A stretch of 64,000 nucleotides of DNA, taken from positions 458,485 through 522,484 of the forward strand of contig JAZKBR010000002.1 of assembly GCA_040388535.1 (NCBI GenBank), written 5' to 3'. Below the pieces are notes generated by a model. The model was not told where the DNA came from. It worked only from the letters and a program-made list of their open reading frames with translations, and did not search any database. The translations under genes and the position numbers were made by a program. Each line of letters opens with the position of its first letter. Position 1 is the first letter of the stretch. The stretch is from Gemmatimonadota bacterium. Its GTDB lineage: Bacteria; Gemmatimonadota; Gemmatimonadetes; Gemmatimonadales; GWC2-71-9. This document shows, in pieces, positions 33,370 through 40,254 of the stretch.

Positions 33370-33666
33370 ATGCCCGCCAAAATGAAGCTCACTCGCTGGG
33401 ATCCGGTCGACCACCTGAGGACCCCCGCGGATATGGCGCACTACCTCGAAGCGGCGATCGACGATGGCGACCCGCAGCTCATCACCGCGGTTCTCGGCGA
33501 CATCGCTCGCGCCAAGGGGATGACGCACGTGGCCCGTGAAAGCGGCCTCGGCCGCGAGTCGCTCTACAAGGCACTCTCCGAGAATGGCAATCCGGAATTC
33601 GCGACGATCCTCAAAGTGATCGCGGCGCTCGGCCTGAAGCTGAAGGCGGTGCCGGTGAAAAAGTGA
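33370..33666 (+). CDS. Addiction-module antidote protein, HigA-like
   Basis: 98 residues. The sequence LTRWDPVDHL, DMAHYLEAAIDDGDPQLI, DIARAKGMTHVARESGL, LYKALSENGNPEFATILKV is the XRE-type antidote family that pairs with ParE/HigB-like toxins (CHP02683/CHP02684). The toxin normally lies directly upstream; here 33168-33369 contains only a promoter and no toxin frame. A second ATG at 33382 is possible if the message is not leaderless. Likely autoregulated from the palindrome upstream. Confidence 0.82.
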   Translation: MPAKMKLTRWDPVDHLRTPADMAHYLEAAIDDGDPQLITAVLGDIARAKGMTHVARESGLGRESLYKALSENGNPEFATILKVIAALGLKLKAVPVKK

Positions 33667-33682
33667 GGAACTGGGTCATGGT

Positions 33683-33895
33683 GAGTTGTCACCCCGGGCC
33701 GTCGACCTGGCGGGTGCTCAATGACGCGACGCCTGGGGTCTCCGAAGTCGGGTGGGCCGGACAATCGCCTGACATTGAGATACTTGCCAAGCAACTATTC
33801 GCGTTCCCTCTGCGGTCCTGCCCATACGACCTCGGGGACCCCAGGCGTCGCGTCTCCATTCTCCCGTCTGCCCGATGGCCCGGGGTGACAACCCC
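33683..33895. repeat. Family C inverted repeat pair
   Basis: Left arm ttgtcaccccgggcc ... gcgacgcctggggtctccgaagtcgggtgggcc and right arm cccatacgacctcggggaccccaggcgtcgcg ... ggcccggggtgacaac are reverse complements with scattered differences. The element is about 210 bp and fills the gap before yjdM. Confidence 0.75.
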
Positions 33896-33934
33896 CCTCC
33901 CGCTTCCCCCTTCCCGTCAGGTTATTCTGTCCTG

Positions 33935-34279
33935 ATGACCGACTCCCCGCTCCCACCCTGCCCCTCCTGCCACTCGGTCTACACCTACGAGAACGGCCCG
34001 CTGCTGGTCTGCCCGGAATGCGCCTTCGAGTGGGATCCCGTGCTGCCCGAGACCATTCCGGCTGCCCTGGTAGTGCGCGATGCCAACGGCACCGTGCTCG
34101 CCGACGGCGACACGGTGACGCTGATCAAGGATCTCAAGCTCCGCGGTTCGTCGCAGGTGGTGAAGGTGGGGACCAAGGTGAAGAACATCCGTCTCGTCGA
34201 CGGCGATCACAATATCGATTGCAGGATTGATGGGGTGGGGGAGATGGGGCTGAAATCAGAGTTCGTTAAGAAGGTTTGA
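33935..34279 (+). CDS. yjdM: PhnA/YjdM-family zinc-ribbon protein
   Basis: 114 residues. The N-terminal zinc ribbon has [21 protein letters not shown], with two CxxC pairs, followed by the conserved EW motif and an SH3-like domain ([37 protein letters not shown]). This is the YjdM (formerly PhnA) family, widespread and of uncertain role despite the old phosphonate name. Start at 33935 is placed at [12 protein letters not shown]; the frame runs further upstream only through family C sequence. Confidence 0.9.
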   Translation: MTDSPLPPCPSCHSVYTYENGPLLVCPECAFEWDPVLPETIPAALVVRDANGTVLADGDTVTLIKDLKLRGSSQVVKVGTKVKNIRLVDGDHNIDCRIDGVGEMGLKSEFVKKV

Positions 34280-34428
34280 TGGGGAAGGGGGAAGGGGGAA
34301 GGGGGAAGGGAGTTGTCACCCTGAGCGAAGCGAGGGGGCGGAGCTCCGCTCCTTCGACTTCGCCCGCTTCGCGGGCTACGCTCAGGATGACATTCGTCTC
34401 CCTTCCCCCTTCCCCCTTCCCCATCCCA
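34280..34428. repeat. Family A element enclosed by inverted GGGGAAG microrepeats
   Basis: Left microrepeat ggggaagggggaaggggg (34280-34310), family A inverted pair (34312-34391), right microrepeat cccttcccccttccccc (34400-34420). The outer microrepeats are reverse complements of each other. Confidence 0.8.
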
Positions 34429-35097
34429 TCACCCCCAATCGACGACGACCGGATTGTGATCACTCAGCCGCGTCCACACCGCCCCACTCAGCACCCGCGC
34501 CGCACGCACCTTTCTCCGCTTCGCCACGTTCACGAATATCCCATCGCAGTGATAGGGGGTCTGCGGCGCATTCATCCAGCGTAGCGTCTGCGCGAGCGGC
34601 ACGCCGGGGTTGCCGATGCACCAGGCGCTCTGCAAACCGAAATCGCGTTCGAGTCGATCGAGGAATTCGTGATCGGGCTTTGAGGTGCGGCGCGCCTCAT
34701 CATCGCGACGGCGACCCGCAGTGATGTTCCAGTCGCCGCCGAGAATGACATTGCTCCCCGCGACAATCGGCCGCAACAGATCGAGCAGCGCGTGCGCCGA
34801 CTTGTGGTAGTTGCCCCGGATCGGCGGGATGTGCACCGAGAAGACGTAGCCATTGCGCCACGCGCCGCCGACGACCCATCCGGTGAAGCCGGGAATTGGA
34901 ATCGGGGTGACCCTGCCGCGCTTGAGCAGAACCGCGGATCCCCAGCGGCGGCCGGGCACCTGCTCCCAATGCGTACGCGGCAGCCCCGATTCCTTGCTCT
35001 CCTGCACCAGCAGCACGTCGGGCGTGGTCGCCGCGATGATTGCCTCCCAGTGGAGAGGGGAGCCGCCCTGGCGGAGGTTGAAGGAGGTGAGGCGCAT
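34429..35097 (-). CDS. Endonuclease/exonuclease/phosphatase-family protein
   Basis: 222 residues with the EEP fold: MRLTSFNLRQGG at the N-terminus, VLLVQESKES (metal-binding Glu), VILGGDWNIT (Asp-x-Asn), and LSDHNPVVVDWG (catalytic Asp-His pair at the C-terminus). The family cuts phosphodiester bonds in DNA or other substrates; the substrate here is unknown. There is no signal peptide. The start at 35097 is preferred; the extra 17 upstream residues come from a family B palindrome. Confidence 0.85.
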   Translation of the reverse strand: MRLTSFNLRQGGSPLHWEAIIAATTPDVLLVQESKESGLPRTHWEQVPGRRWGSAVLLKRGRVTPIPIPGFTGWVVGGAWRNGYVFSVHIPPIRGNYHKSAHALLDLLRPIVAGSNVILGGDWNITAGRRRDDEARRTSKPDHEFLDRLERDFGLQSAWCIGNPGVPLAQTLRWMNAPQTPYHCDGIFVNVAKRRKVRAARVLSGAVWTRLSDHNPVVVDWG

Positions 35098-35119
35098 GGA
35101 GGCTCGAGCTGGGAAGGAA

Positions 35120-35238
35120 ATGGTGCCGCGCGAGCGCGGCACCCACATAGGAGCAAGAGCCTACCAGAGCGCGGCACCCACATAGAAGCAAGAGCCTACC
35201 AGAGCGCGGCACCCACATAGGAGCAACAACCTACTTGA
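35120..35238. repeat. Family B palindrome followed by a 35-bp tandem repeat
   Basis: Hairpin GGTGCCGCGCGAGCGCGGCACC (about 35122-35143) runs into three 35-bp units at 35134, 35169 and 35204 (gcgcggcacccacatagg, then agcaagagcctaccaga). Only the first unit keeps a full palindrome. Confidence 0.8.
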
Positions 35239-35239
35239 G

Positions 35240-35653
35240 CTACGCCCCGAACTTCCCCAGGATCGCCCCCATCACGCAGAGATAGACCAGCTGGTAACCG
35301 GTATCGATCAGGAAGGTCGAGAACTTCTTGTCGGAGTAGAGATTCGCGGTGAGGCCGAGCGGCATCGCGAAGCCGAGCCAGGCGTGGAAGCCCCAGTTGA
35401 AGCCATCCTGCCAGGAGTCGGCGCTGAGATGGTGGAGGAAGAGGGTGAGGACCGTCGCCGTGATGAACATCGCGATCAGTGAGCCACCATACGATTTCGC
35501 GGCGCCGGCCTGCATTTCCTTCAACTTCTCCGGCGAGTAGCCGTGCGCTGCCACCCAGACCTTGGCGAAGAGCAGCGGCGAATACCAGAGGGCGCCGAGG
35601 ATCCAGGCGGCGAGCGTGGCGCCGGCGATGACCAGCCAGTTGAAAGATTCCAT
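35240..35653 (-). CDS. DUF1761-domain membrane protein
   Basis: 137 residues with four transmembrane segments: about 7-27 (NWLVIAGATLAAWILGALWYSP), 57-77, 87-105 and 115-134. The WYSPLLF and HAWLGFAMP motifs are those of DUF1761 proteins, small inner-membrane proteins of unknown function. Single gene, monocistronic by spacing. Confidence 0.85.
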   Translation of the reverse strand: MESFNWLVIAGATLAAWILGALWYSPLLFAKVWVAAHGYSPEKLKEMQAGAAKSYGGSLIAMFITATVLTLFLHHLSADSWQDGFNWGFHAWLGFAMPLGLTANLYSDKKFSTFLIDTGYQLVYLCVMGAILGKFGA

Positions 35654-35714
35654 GGTGGGGCTCCGGATGGGGTAAGGTCAGTTACGCGTAGGGGCGGGGG
35701 GCTTGAGGGGGAGA

Positions 35715-35840
35715 AGAGACTAGAGACTAGAGACTAGAGGGTGTCATGCTGAGCGAAGCGAAGGAGCGAGGCTCCGCCCCCTCGCTGCGCTCAGGGGGAC
35801 AACATCTCCGGTGCCGCGCAAGCGCGGCACCACCGGCGGA
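35715..35840. repeat. GACTAGA microrepeat, family A element and family B palindrome
   Basis: Microrepeat agactagagactagag (35715-35738), family A short hairpin (35741-35802) and palindrome GGTGCCGCGCAAGCGCGGCACC (about 35811-35832) stand in sequence. No gene is seen in 35654-35856. Confidence 0.8.
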
Positions 35841-35856
35841 GCTCCGCCCGTTCCGA

Positions 35857-36753
35857 TTATTTATGCGCCTTCACCACCGACTCGACGATCAGCGCGTTGA
35901 TCGCGAAGCCCACGCGCAGCACGCCGTCGGTGAACGCCACCGGATCGAGCGTCATGCTCCAGTCGCCCGAGGTGCGCTGCCATTCCTTGGAAAAGCTGGT
36001 CTTGTCTTCGCTGAGCTGCTTGATGGTGCCGGCGTTCTCGGCCGCCAGGCGGGTGCCGTGCCGCTGCGCCAGGATGTAGGGCCCGCCGCCCTTGGCGTCC
36101 ATCCCCTTGACCCAGGCGCCCTCGAAAATCATCGCGGGATCGGTCGAGATGCCGGCCTTGTTGGTCGAGTAGCCCGCGCGCGTCTCACCCCACATCTGCG
36201 GCACCGAGAGCGTCATCTCCGGGACGATCGCGACCAGGTTCTTCTCCTTCGCAATCCCCCGCCACGGCCACCCCGCACCCTGGATCGGGTTGTTGAACTG
36301 CTGCGCGTCGCTCGGCGCCGCAATCACATAGGTGAGCGGCGTGCCGTGACGGATCGGCAGCCCCCACTTCTCGTCGTCCTTGTCGAGGCCGCGCTTGACG
36401 ACGTCGGGATGGTCCTTGAGATCGGCATAGGTCAGGACGGTGTACCCGGCCGCACGAAGCTTCGCGACAAGATCGTCCTGCAGCTTGGTGGCGAGCTCGT
36501 GCAGCATCGGCTTCTCGAGCCCGTCGACGAAGAACTTGCCGTGCGCCTGCGCCCCGCCCTTCTGCGCCCAGACCGACCCCTTCACCGAGATGACGAGATC
36601 CCACGACGGGACGAAGTAGGTGTTGAAGTTCCCGTTGAAGCCCTTGACCGTGACCCGGTCCATGTTGAGTTCGAATGGCTTCATCGCCGGGGACTGGGCG
36701 GCGAGGGGTTGGGCGAGGGCAAGGCAGGAGAGGGCCAGGGCGAGGTGGCGCAT
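35857..36753 (-). CDS. Secreted hypothetical protein
   Basis: 298 residues. Signal peptide MRHLALALSCLALAQPLAAQ. The mature part has a regular alpha/beta pattern: DRVTVKGFNGNFNTYFVPSW, then GKFFVDGLEKPMLHELATKL, WRGIAKEKNLVAIVPEMTLSV and, near the end, SMTLDPVAFTDGVLRVGFAI. It is probably a periplasmic lipid- or ligand-binding protein, but no family is recognised. It stands alone between family A elements. Confidence 0.7.
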   Translation of the reverse strand: MRHLALALSCLALAQPLAAQSPAMKPFELNMDRVTVKGFNGNFNTYFVPSWDLVISVKGSVWAQKGGAQAHGKFFVDGLEKPMLHELATKLQDDLVAKLRAAGYTVLTYADLKDHPDVVKRGLDKDDEKWGLPIRHGTPLTYVIAAPSDAQQFNNPIQGAGWPWRGIAKEKNLVAIVPEMTLSVPQMWGETRAGYSTNKAGISTDPAMIFEGAWVKGMDAKGGGPYILAQRHGTRLAAENAGTIKQLSEDKTSFSKEWQRTSGDWSMTLDPVAFTDGVLRVGFAINALIVESVVKAHK

Positions 36754-36789
36754 GGGAGCTCCAGAGAGATGAGGGAGACGGTAGAGGTT

Positions 36790-36965
36790 ACTGCGAGAAG
36801 GGAGAAGGGAGAAGGGACGGGTGATGGGTGATGGGTGATGGGTGATGGGGTTGTCATCCTGAGCGGAGCGAAGGAGCGATGCTCCGCCCCCTCGCTTCGC
36901 TCAGGGTGACAACTCTCCCTCCTCCCTCCTCCCATCACCCATGACCCGTCACCCATAACCCGTCC
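36790..36965. repeat. Family A element enclosed by inverted GGGTGAT microrepeats
   Basis: Left: gggagaagggagaaggg and four gggtgat copies (36797-36850). Centre: family A hairpin (36851-36912). Right: the reverse-complement array (ctccctcctccctcctcccatcacccatgacccgtcaccc, to about 36965). The gap 36754-37070 holds nothing else except the kinase promoter. Confidence 0.8.
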
Positions 36966-36976
36966 TTCCTCCGGCC

Positions 36977-37005
36977 TTGCGGAAAGACCGAAAATCCGGC
37001 ACAAT
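36977..37005 (+). promoter_or_regulatory. Candidate sigma-70-type promoter for the kinase operon
   Basis: TTGCGG (36977-36982), 17-nt spacer, CACAAT (37000-37005), 66 nt before the TTG start. A plausible match only; housekeeping promoters of this phylum are poorly defined. Confidence 0.35.
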
Positions 37006-37070
37006 CACCCTCCCACCATCCCCCAAGTCGCGATACCAGCCCACACCGTCCGGAATTCCGGGAGCCCGCA

Positions 37071-39929
37071 TTGTCCACCGCAGACGACTCGAAGGACGCA
37101 CTCGCGACCGCCCTGGCGGATCGCTATGAGTTGCTCCGCGAGATCGGCCGCGGCGGGATGGCCACGGTGTACCTCGCCCGCGACCTGCGCCACAACGCCC
37201 AGGTCGCCATCAAGGTGCTCCGCCCAGATATCGCGGTGTCGGCGGGCGGGACGCGCTTCGCCCGCGAGATCCAGATCACCGCAGGCTTGCAGCACCCGAA
37301 CATCGTGACGGTGCTCGGCTCCGGCGAAGCAGCCGGGATGCCGTACTTCGTGATGCCGTATGTCGAAGGCGAGTCGCTCGGCCAGCGGTTGCAGCGCGAG
37401 AGCCGGCTGCCGCTGAACGAGGCGGTCCGACTCGCGGGAGAAATCGCGGAGGGACTCGCGCACGCGCACGCCGCGGGGTTCGTCCATCGCGACATCAAGC
37501 CCGGCAACATCCTGCTCTCGCACGGTCACGCGATGATCGCCGACTTCGGCGTCGCAAAGGCGCTCGAGATGTCGGCCACCGAACGGATCACCGATTCGGG
37601 GTTCGCGGTCGGCACCGTGACCTATATGAGTCCGGAGCAGGCCGGGGCACAACCGGTGGATGGCCGCGCCGACATCTATTCGCTCGCCTGCGTGTTGTAT
37701 GAGGCACTCGCGGGGACGCCGCCGTTCACGGGACCGAGCGCGCAGGCGATTCTCGCGCGCAACGCGGTGGATCCGGTGCCGAGCATCCGGACGCTGCGGC
37801 AGAGCGTGCCGCAGGCGCTCGAGGCGGCAATCGAGAAGGCACTCGCGAAGGTGCCGCAGGATCGCTGGGCCACCGCGACCGAATTCCGCGACGCGATCAC
37901 CGAAGCGGCGACGATGCCGATCATCACGGCAGTCACGCCACAGGCGAAGCCAGCGTGGTGGCTCAGGCCGCGCACGCTGGCGATTGCGGCGGGTGTTGCG
38001 GTCATCGCGGCTGCGGCGTACTGGCGCACTTCCACGGCAGCGCCGCCGCTCGAAAAGAATCGCGTGATTGTCTATCCGCTGGTGCTTCCGGCCGACTGGC
38101 CCGGTGCGAAGACGTCGGGCGAAGATGTCGCGACGGTGATTGGCAGCGCGATGGATGGCGCGGGACAGCTGCGCTGGGTCGATGGCTGGCAACTGCTGCA
38201 GCCGGCGCAGCGCGACAATATCCGGATGATGGCGGTGGCCGAAGCGATGAAGATCGCCAAGGAACAACGCTGCGCCTGGGCAATTCTCGGTCGACTCGTC
38301 GCGCGTGGCGATTCCACCGACGTCTTCCTCGAGCTCTATGATGTGCAGGGCGATTCGGTCGTGGTGCGCACGCAGGCGAAGAGCGCCGCGATTGCCGAAG
38401 GGTGGCGCGGCGGGATGCGCGCGGTGACGGAAATTCTGCCGACGCTGATCTCGACCACCGTTCCTGACGTGGAAAGCGAGTGGAAGGCGCGCCCGCCGCA
38501 GGCTGTCGCGCATTTCCTGCTGGGTGAGTCGGCGTTCCGGCGCGTGCAACTCACCGGTGCGCTGAGTGAGTTCCGCGCGGCGGTCGAAGCCGATTCGACC
38601 TTCGGCATCGCGGCCGTGCGCGGCGCGCAGGTCGCGACCTGGAATCACCAGCCGAAGGAAGCAGGGTCATTGCTGGGCGTTGCGCTGCGGCAGAAACTCT
38701 CGCCGCGCTACGCGCTCTTCGCCACCGGCTTCCAAAGTTATCTCGACGGCCGCGCCGATTCGGCCGCGGCGCAACTCCGCGCGGCACTCGCGCTCGACTC
38801 GACCATGTCGGTGGCGTGGATGCAGCTGGGCGAGGTGTATACGCACCTGCTCCCCACCGAAGGGGAAACCGACTCGCTCGCCGAGGCGGCGTTCGGGAAG
38901 GTGCACGCCCTCGACTCGGCGGTGACGGCGCCGCTCTATCACCTGATCGAATTGCGCGCCCGCCGAGGAGACCAGGCTGGCTCCGCGACCCTCGCGAAGC
39001 AGTTCCGCGCCGCATCGGCCGACAGCCAGCTTGCGCGCGAGGCGATGCTGGTCTCATCGTGCGGCCCCAAGGGATTCTCCGGGGTGGACCTCAAGGCGTT
39101 GGCGCGGGAGAATCCGCTCGCGCTGGTGGTGGCGGCCAAGTCATTGGGGGCGTCGAGCGCCACCGCGAGCTGCGCCCGGGCGAGCTACCAGACCCTGCTG
39201 CGCGACGACACCCTGAAGACTGATGCGGCCGACGGCCGGCGCTTCACCGCCCTCCTCGGCCTCGTGAACGTGATGGTCGGCGCCGGGCAGGACGAGGCGG
39301 CGGACAAACTCATCGCCGACTTCGCCGCCCGCTGGGGCTCCGGCTCCTCCATATATCTGTTGGCGGCGCCAGTGGTGCCGGCCTTCGCCGACCGGGCGCG
39401 CGCCGTAGCGAAGCAGGATTCAGTTACCAGCGGCGCCAACTATGCGGCGGTTCGCTTTCCGGTCCGGCTCTGGGAGCTGGGGGTCTGGGCGGCGAAGGAG
39501 GGGCGGGCGTCGGTGGTGCGGGCGGTCGCGGCAGACCTCGCGACCCGATCGGCGAGTGGGGGCCGCACCGATTCCCTGCTCGCGGCCTCGATGGCGGCCC
39601 ATGCCGCGCTCGTCGGCGGTGATTCCCTGCTAGCGCTCCGGCAGTTCGAGCGGTTGATTCAAGCGGCTGCCCCGGTCGATCAGCTGACGTGGAACGAAGC
39701 CGCTTCGCTGGGCCTTGATCGACTCGTCCTGGGCAGGCTCCTGATCTGGCACAAGGAATACGCCCGCGCCATCGGCGTGCTGTCGATTCACGACTCGGCC
39801 CTGCCGGCCGTGTATCCGTTGTATCTGAGGGCGAGTCTGGCGCTGCGCATCGAAGCCGCCACCGCCCTCAATCAGGCGTCGCTGGTGACCGCGCTGCGCG
39901 CGCGGATGACGGCGATGTCGGGTAGCTGA
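37071..39929 (+). CDS. Membrane Ser/Thr protein kinase with TPR-like C-terminus
   Basis: 952 residues from a TTG start. Kinase domain about 18-280 with glycine loop IGRGGMATVYLA, K48, HRD at 139-141, DFG at 158-160 and APE-like SPEQ. One transmembrane helix at about 302-322 (TLAIAAGVAVIAAAAYW). The C-terminal 600 residues are helical TPR-like repeats rich in Ala. It is probably a sensor kinase with a periplasmic or cytoplasmic scaffold. It is followed after 37 nt by the proline-repeat gene and then the caspase and CHAT genes, all on the same strand, so it may control those proteases by phosphorylation. That link is inferred from spacing only. Confidence 0.9.
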   Translation: MSTADDSKDALATALADRYELLREIGRGGMATVYLARDLRHNAQVAIKVLRPDIAVSAGGTRFAREIQITAGLQHPNIVTVLGSGEAAGMPYFVMPYVEGESLGQRLQRESRLPLNEAVRLAGEIAEGLAHAHAAGFVHRDIKPGNILLSHGHAMIADFGVAKALEMSATERITDSGFAVGTVTYMSPEQAGAQPVDGRADIYSLACVLYEALAGTPPFTGPSAQAILARNAVDPVPSIRTLRQSVPQALEAAIEKALAKVPQDRWATATEFRDAITEAATMPIITAVTPQAKPAWWLRPRTLAIAAGVAVIAAAAYWRTSTAAPPLEKNRVIVYPLVLPADWPGAKTSGEDVATVIGSAMDGAGQLRWVDGWQLLQPAQRDNIRMMAVAEAMKIAKEQRCAWAILGRLVARGDSTDVFLELYDVQGDSVVVRTQAKSAAIAEGWRGGMRAVTEILPTLISTTVPDVESEWKARPPQAVAHFLLGESAFRRVQLTGALSEFRAAVEADSTFGIAAVRGAQVATWNHQPKEAGSLLGVALRQKLSPRYALFATGFQSYLDGRADSAAAQLRAALALDSTMSVAWMQLGEVYTHLLPTEGETDSLAEAAFGKVHALDSAVTAPLYHLIELRARRGDQAGSATLAKQFRAASADSQLAREAMLVSSCGPKGFSGVDLKALARENPLALVVAAKSLGASSATASCARASYQTLLRDDTLKTDAADGRRFTALLGLVNVMVGAGQDEAADKLIADFAARWGSGSSIYLLAAPVVPAFADRARAVAKQDSVTSGANYAAVRFPVRLWELGVWAAKEGRASVVRAVAADLATRSASGGRTDSLLAASMAAHAALVGGDSLLALRQFERLIQAAAPVDQLTWNEAASLGLDRLVLGRLLIWHKEYARAIGVLSIHDSALPAVYPLYLRASLALRIEAATALNQASLVTALRARMTAMSGS

Positions 39930-39966
39930 TTCAGCAGGTTCCGTTCACGAGTACCCGGAGGACACG

Positions 39967-40215
39967 ATGTCGAACAAGGAAGAAGCAGCTGATAGCCGTG
40001 AAGGTGCCACCGCTCCGCCACCAGCTGGTGGCCGTGAAGGTGCGACCGCTCCGCCGCCAGCCGGTGGACGTGAGGGTGCGACTGCTCCGCCGCCAGCCGG
40101 TGGACGTGAAGGTGCCACCGCTCCGCCGCCTGCGGGTGGACGTGAAGGTGCGACTGCTCCGCCGCCGGCTGGTGGACGTGGTGGTTCCGAGAAGCCGCCG
40201 CAACCTGGCAAGTAG
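39967..40215 (+). CDS. Proline/alanine-rich repeat protein (REGATAPPPAGG x5)
   Basis: 82 residues. After MSNKEEAADS come five copies of the 12-residue unit REGATAPPPAGG, then GRGGSEKPPQPGK. The DNA unit is 36 bp and nearly identical between copies. The chain should be disordered, like a linker or a ligand for proline-binding domains. It has no signal peptide. It lies 37 nt after the kinase and 39 nt before the caspase gene, in the same direction, so it is likely co-transcribed. It could be an adaptor, kinase substrate or protease substrate. Function unknown; coding status is supported by a proper start and by position. Confidence 0.6.
   Translation: MSNKEEAADSREGATAPPPAGGREGATAPPPAGGREGATAPPPAGGREGATAPPPAGGREGATAPPPAGGRGGSEKPPQPGK
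39998..40193 (+). repeat. 36-bp tandem repeat within the proline-rich gene
   Basis: Five near-identical units of cgtgaaggtgccaccgctcc(gccgccagccggtgga) encode the REGATAPPPAGG repeats. Copy number can be expected to vary between strains. Confidence 0.85.
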
Positions 40216-40254
40216 TCCGACCACGGGACCCGTCTCCTCAACCGACTCGAGCCG

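Noticed and set aside
35134-35238. CRISPR array
   Set aside because: The units are contiguous tandem copies with no spacers and no cas genes. The same holds for 39998-40193 and 12559-13041.
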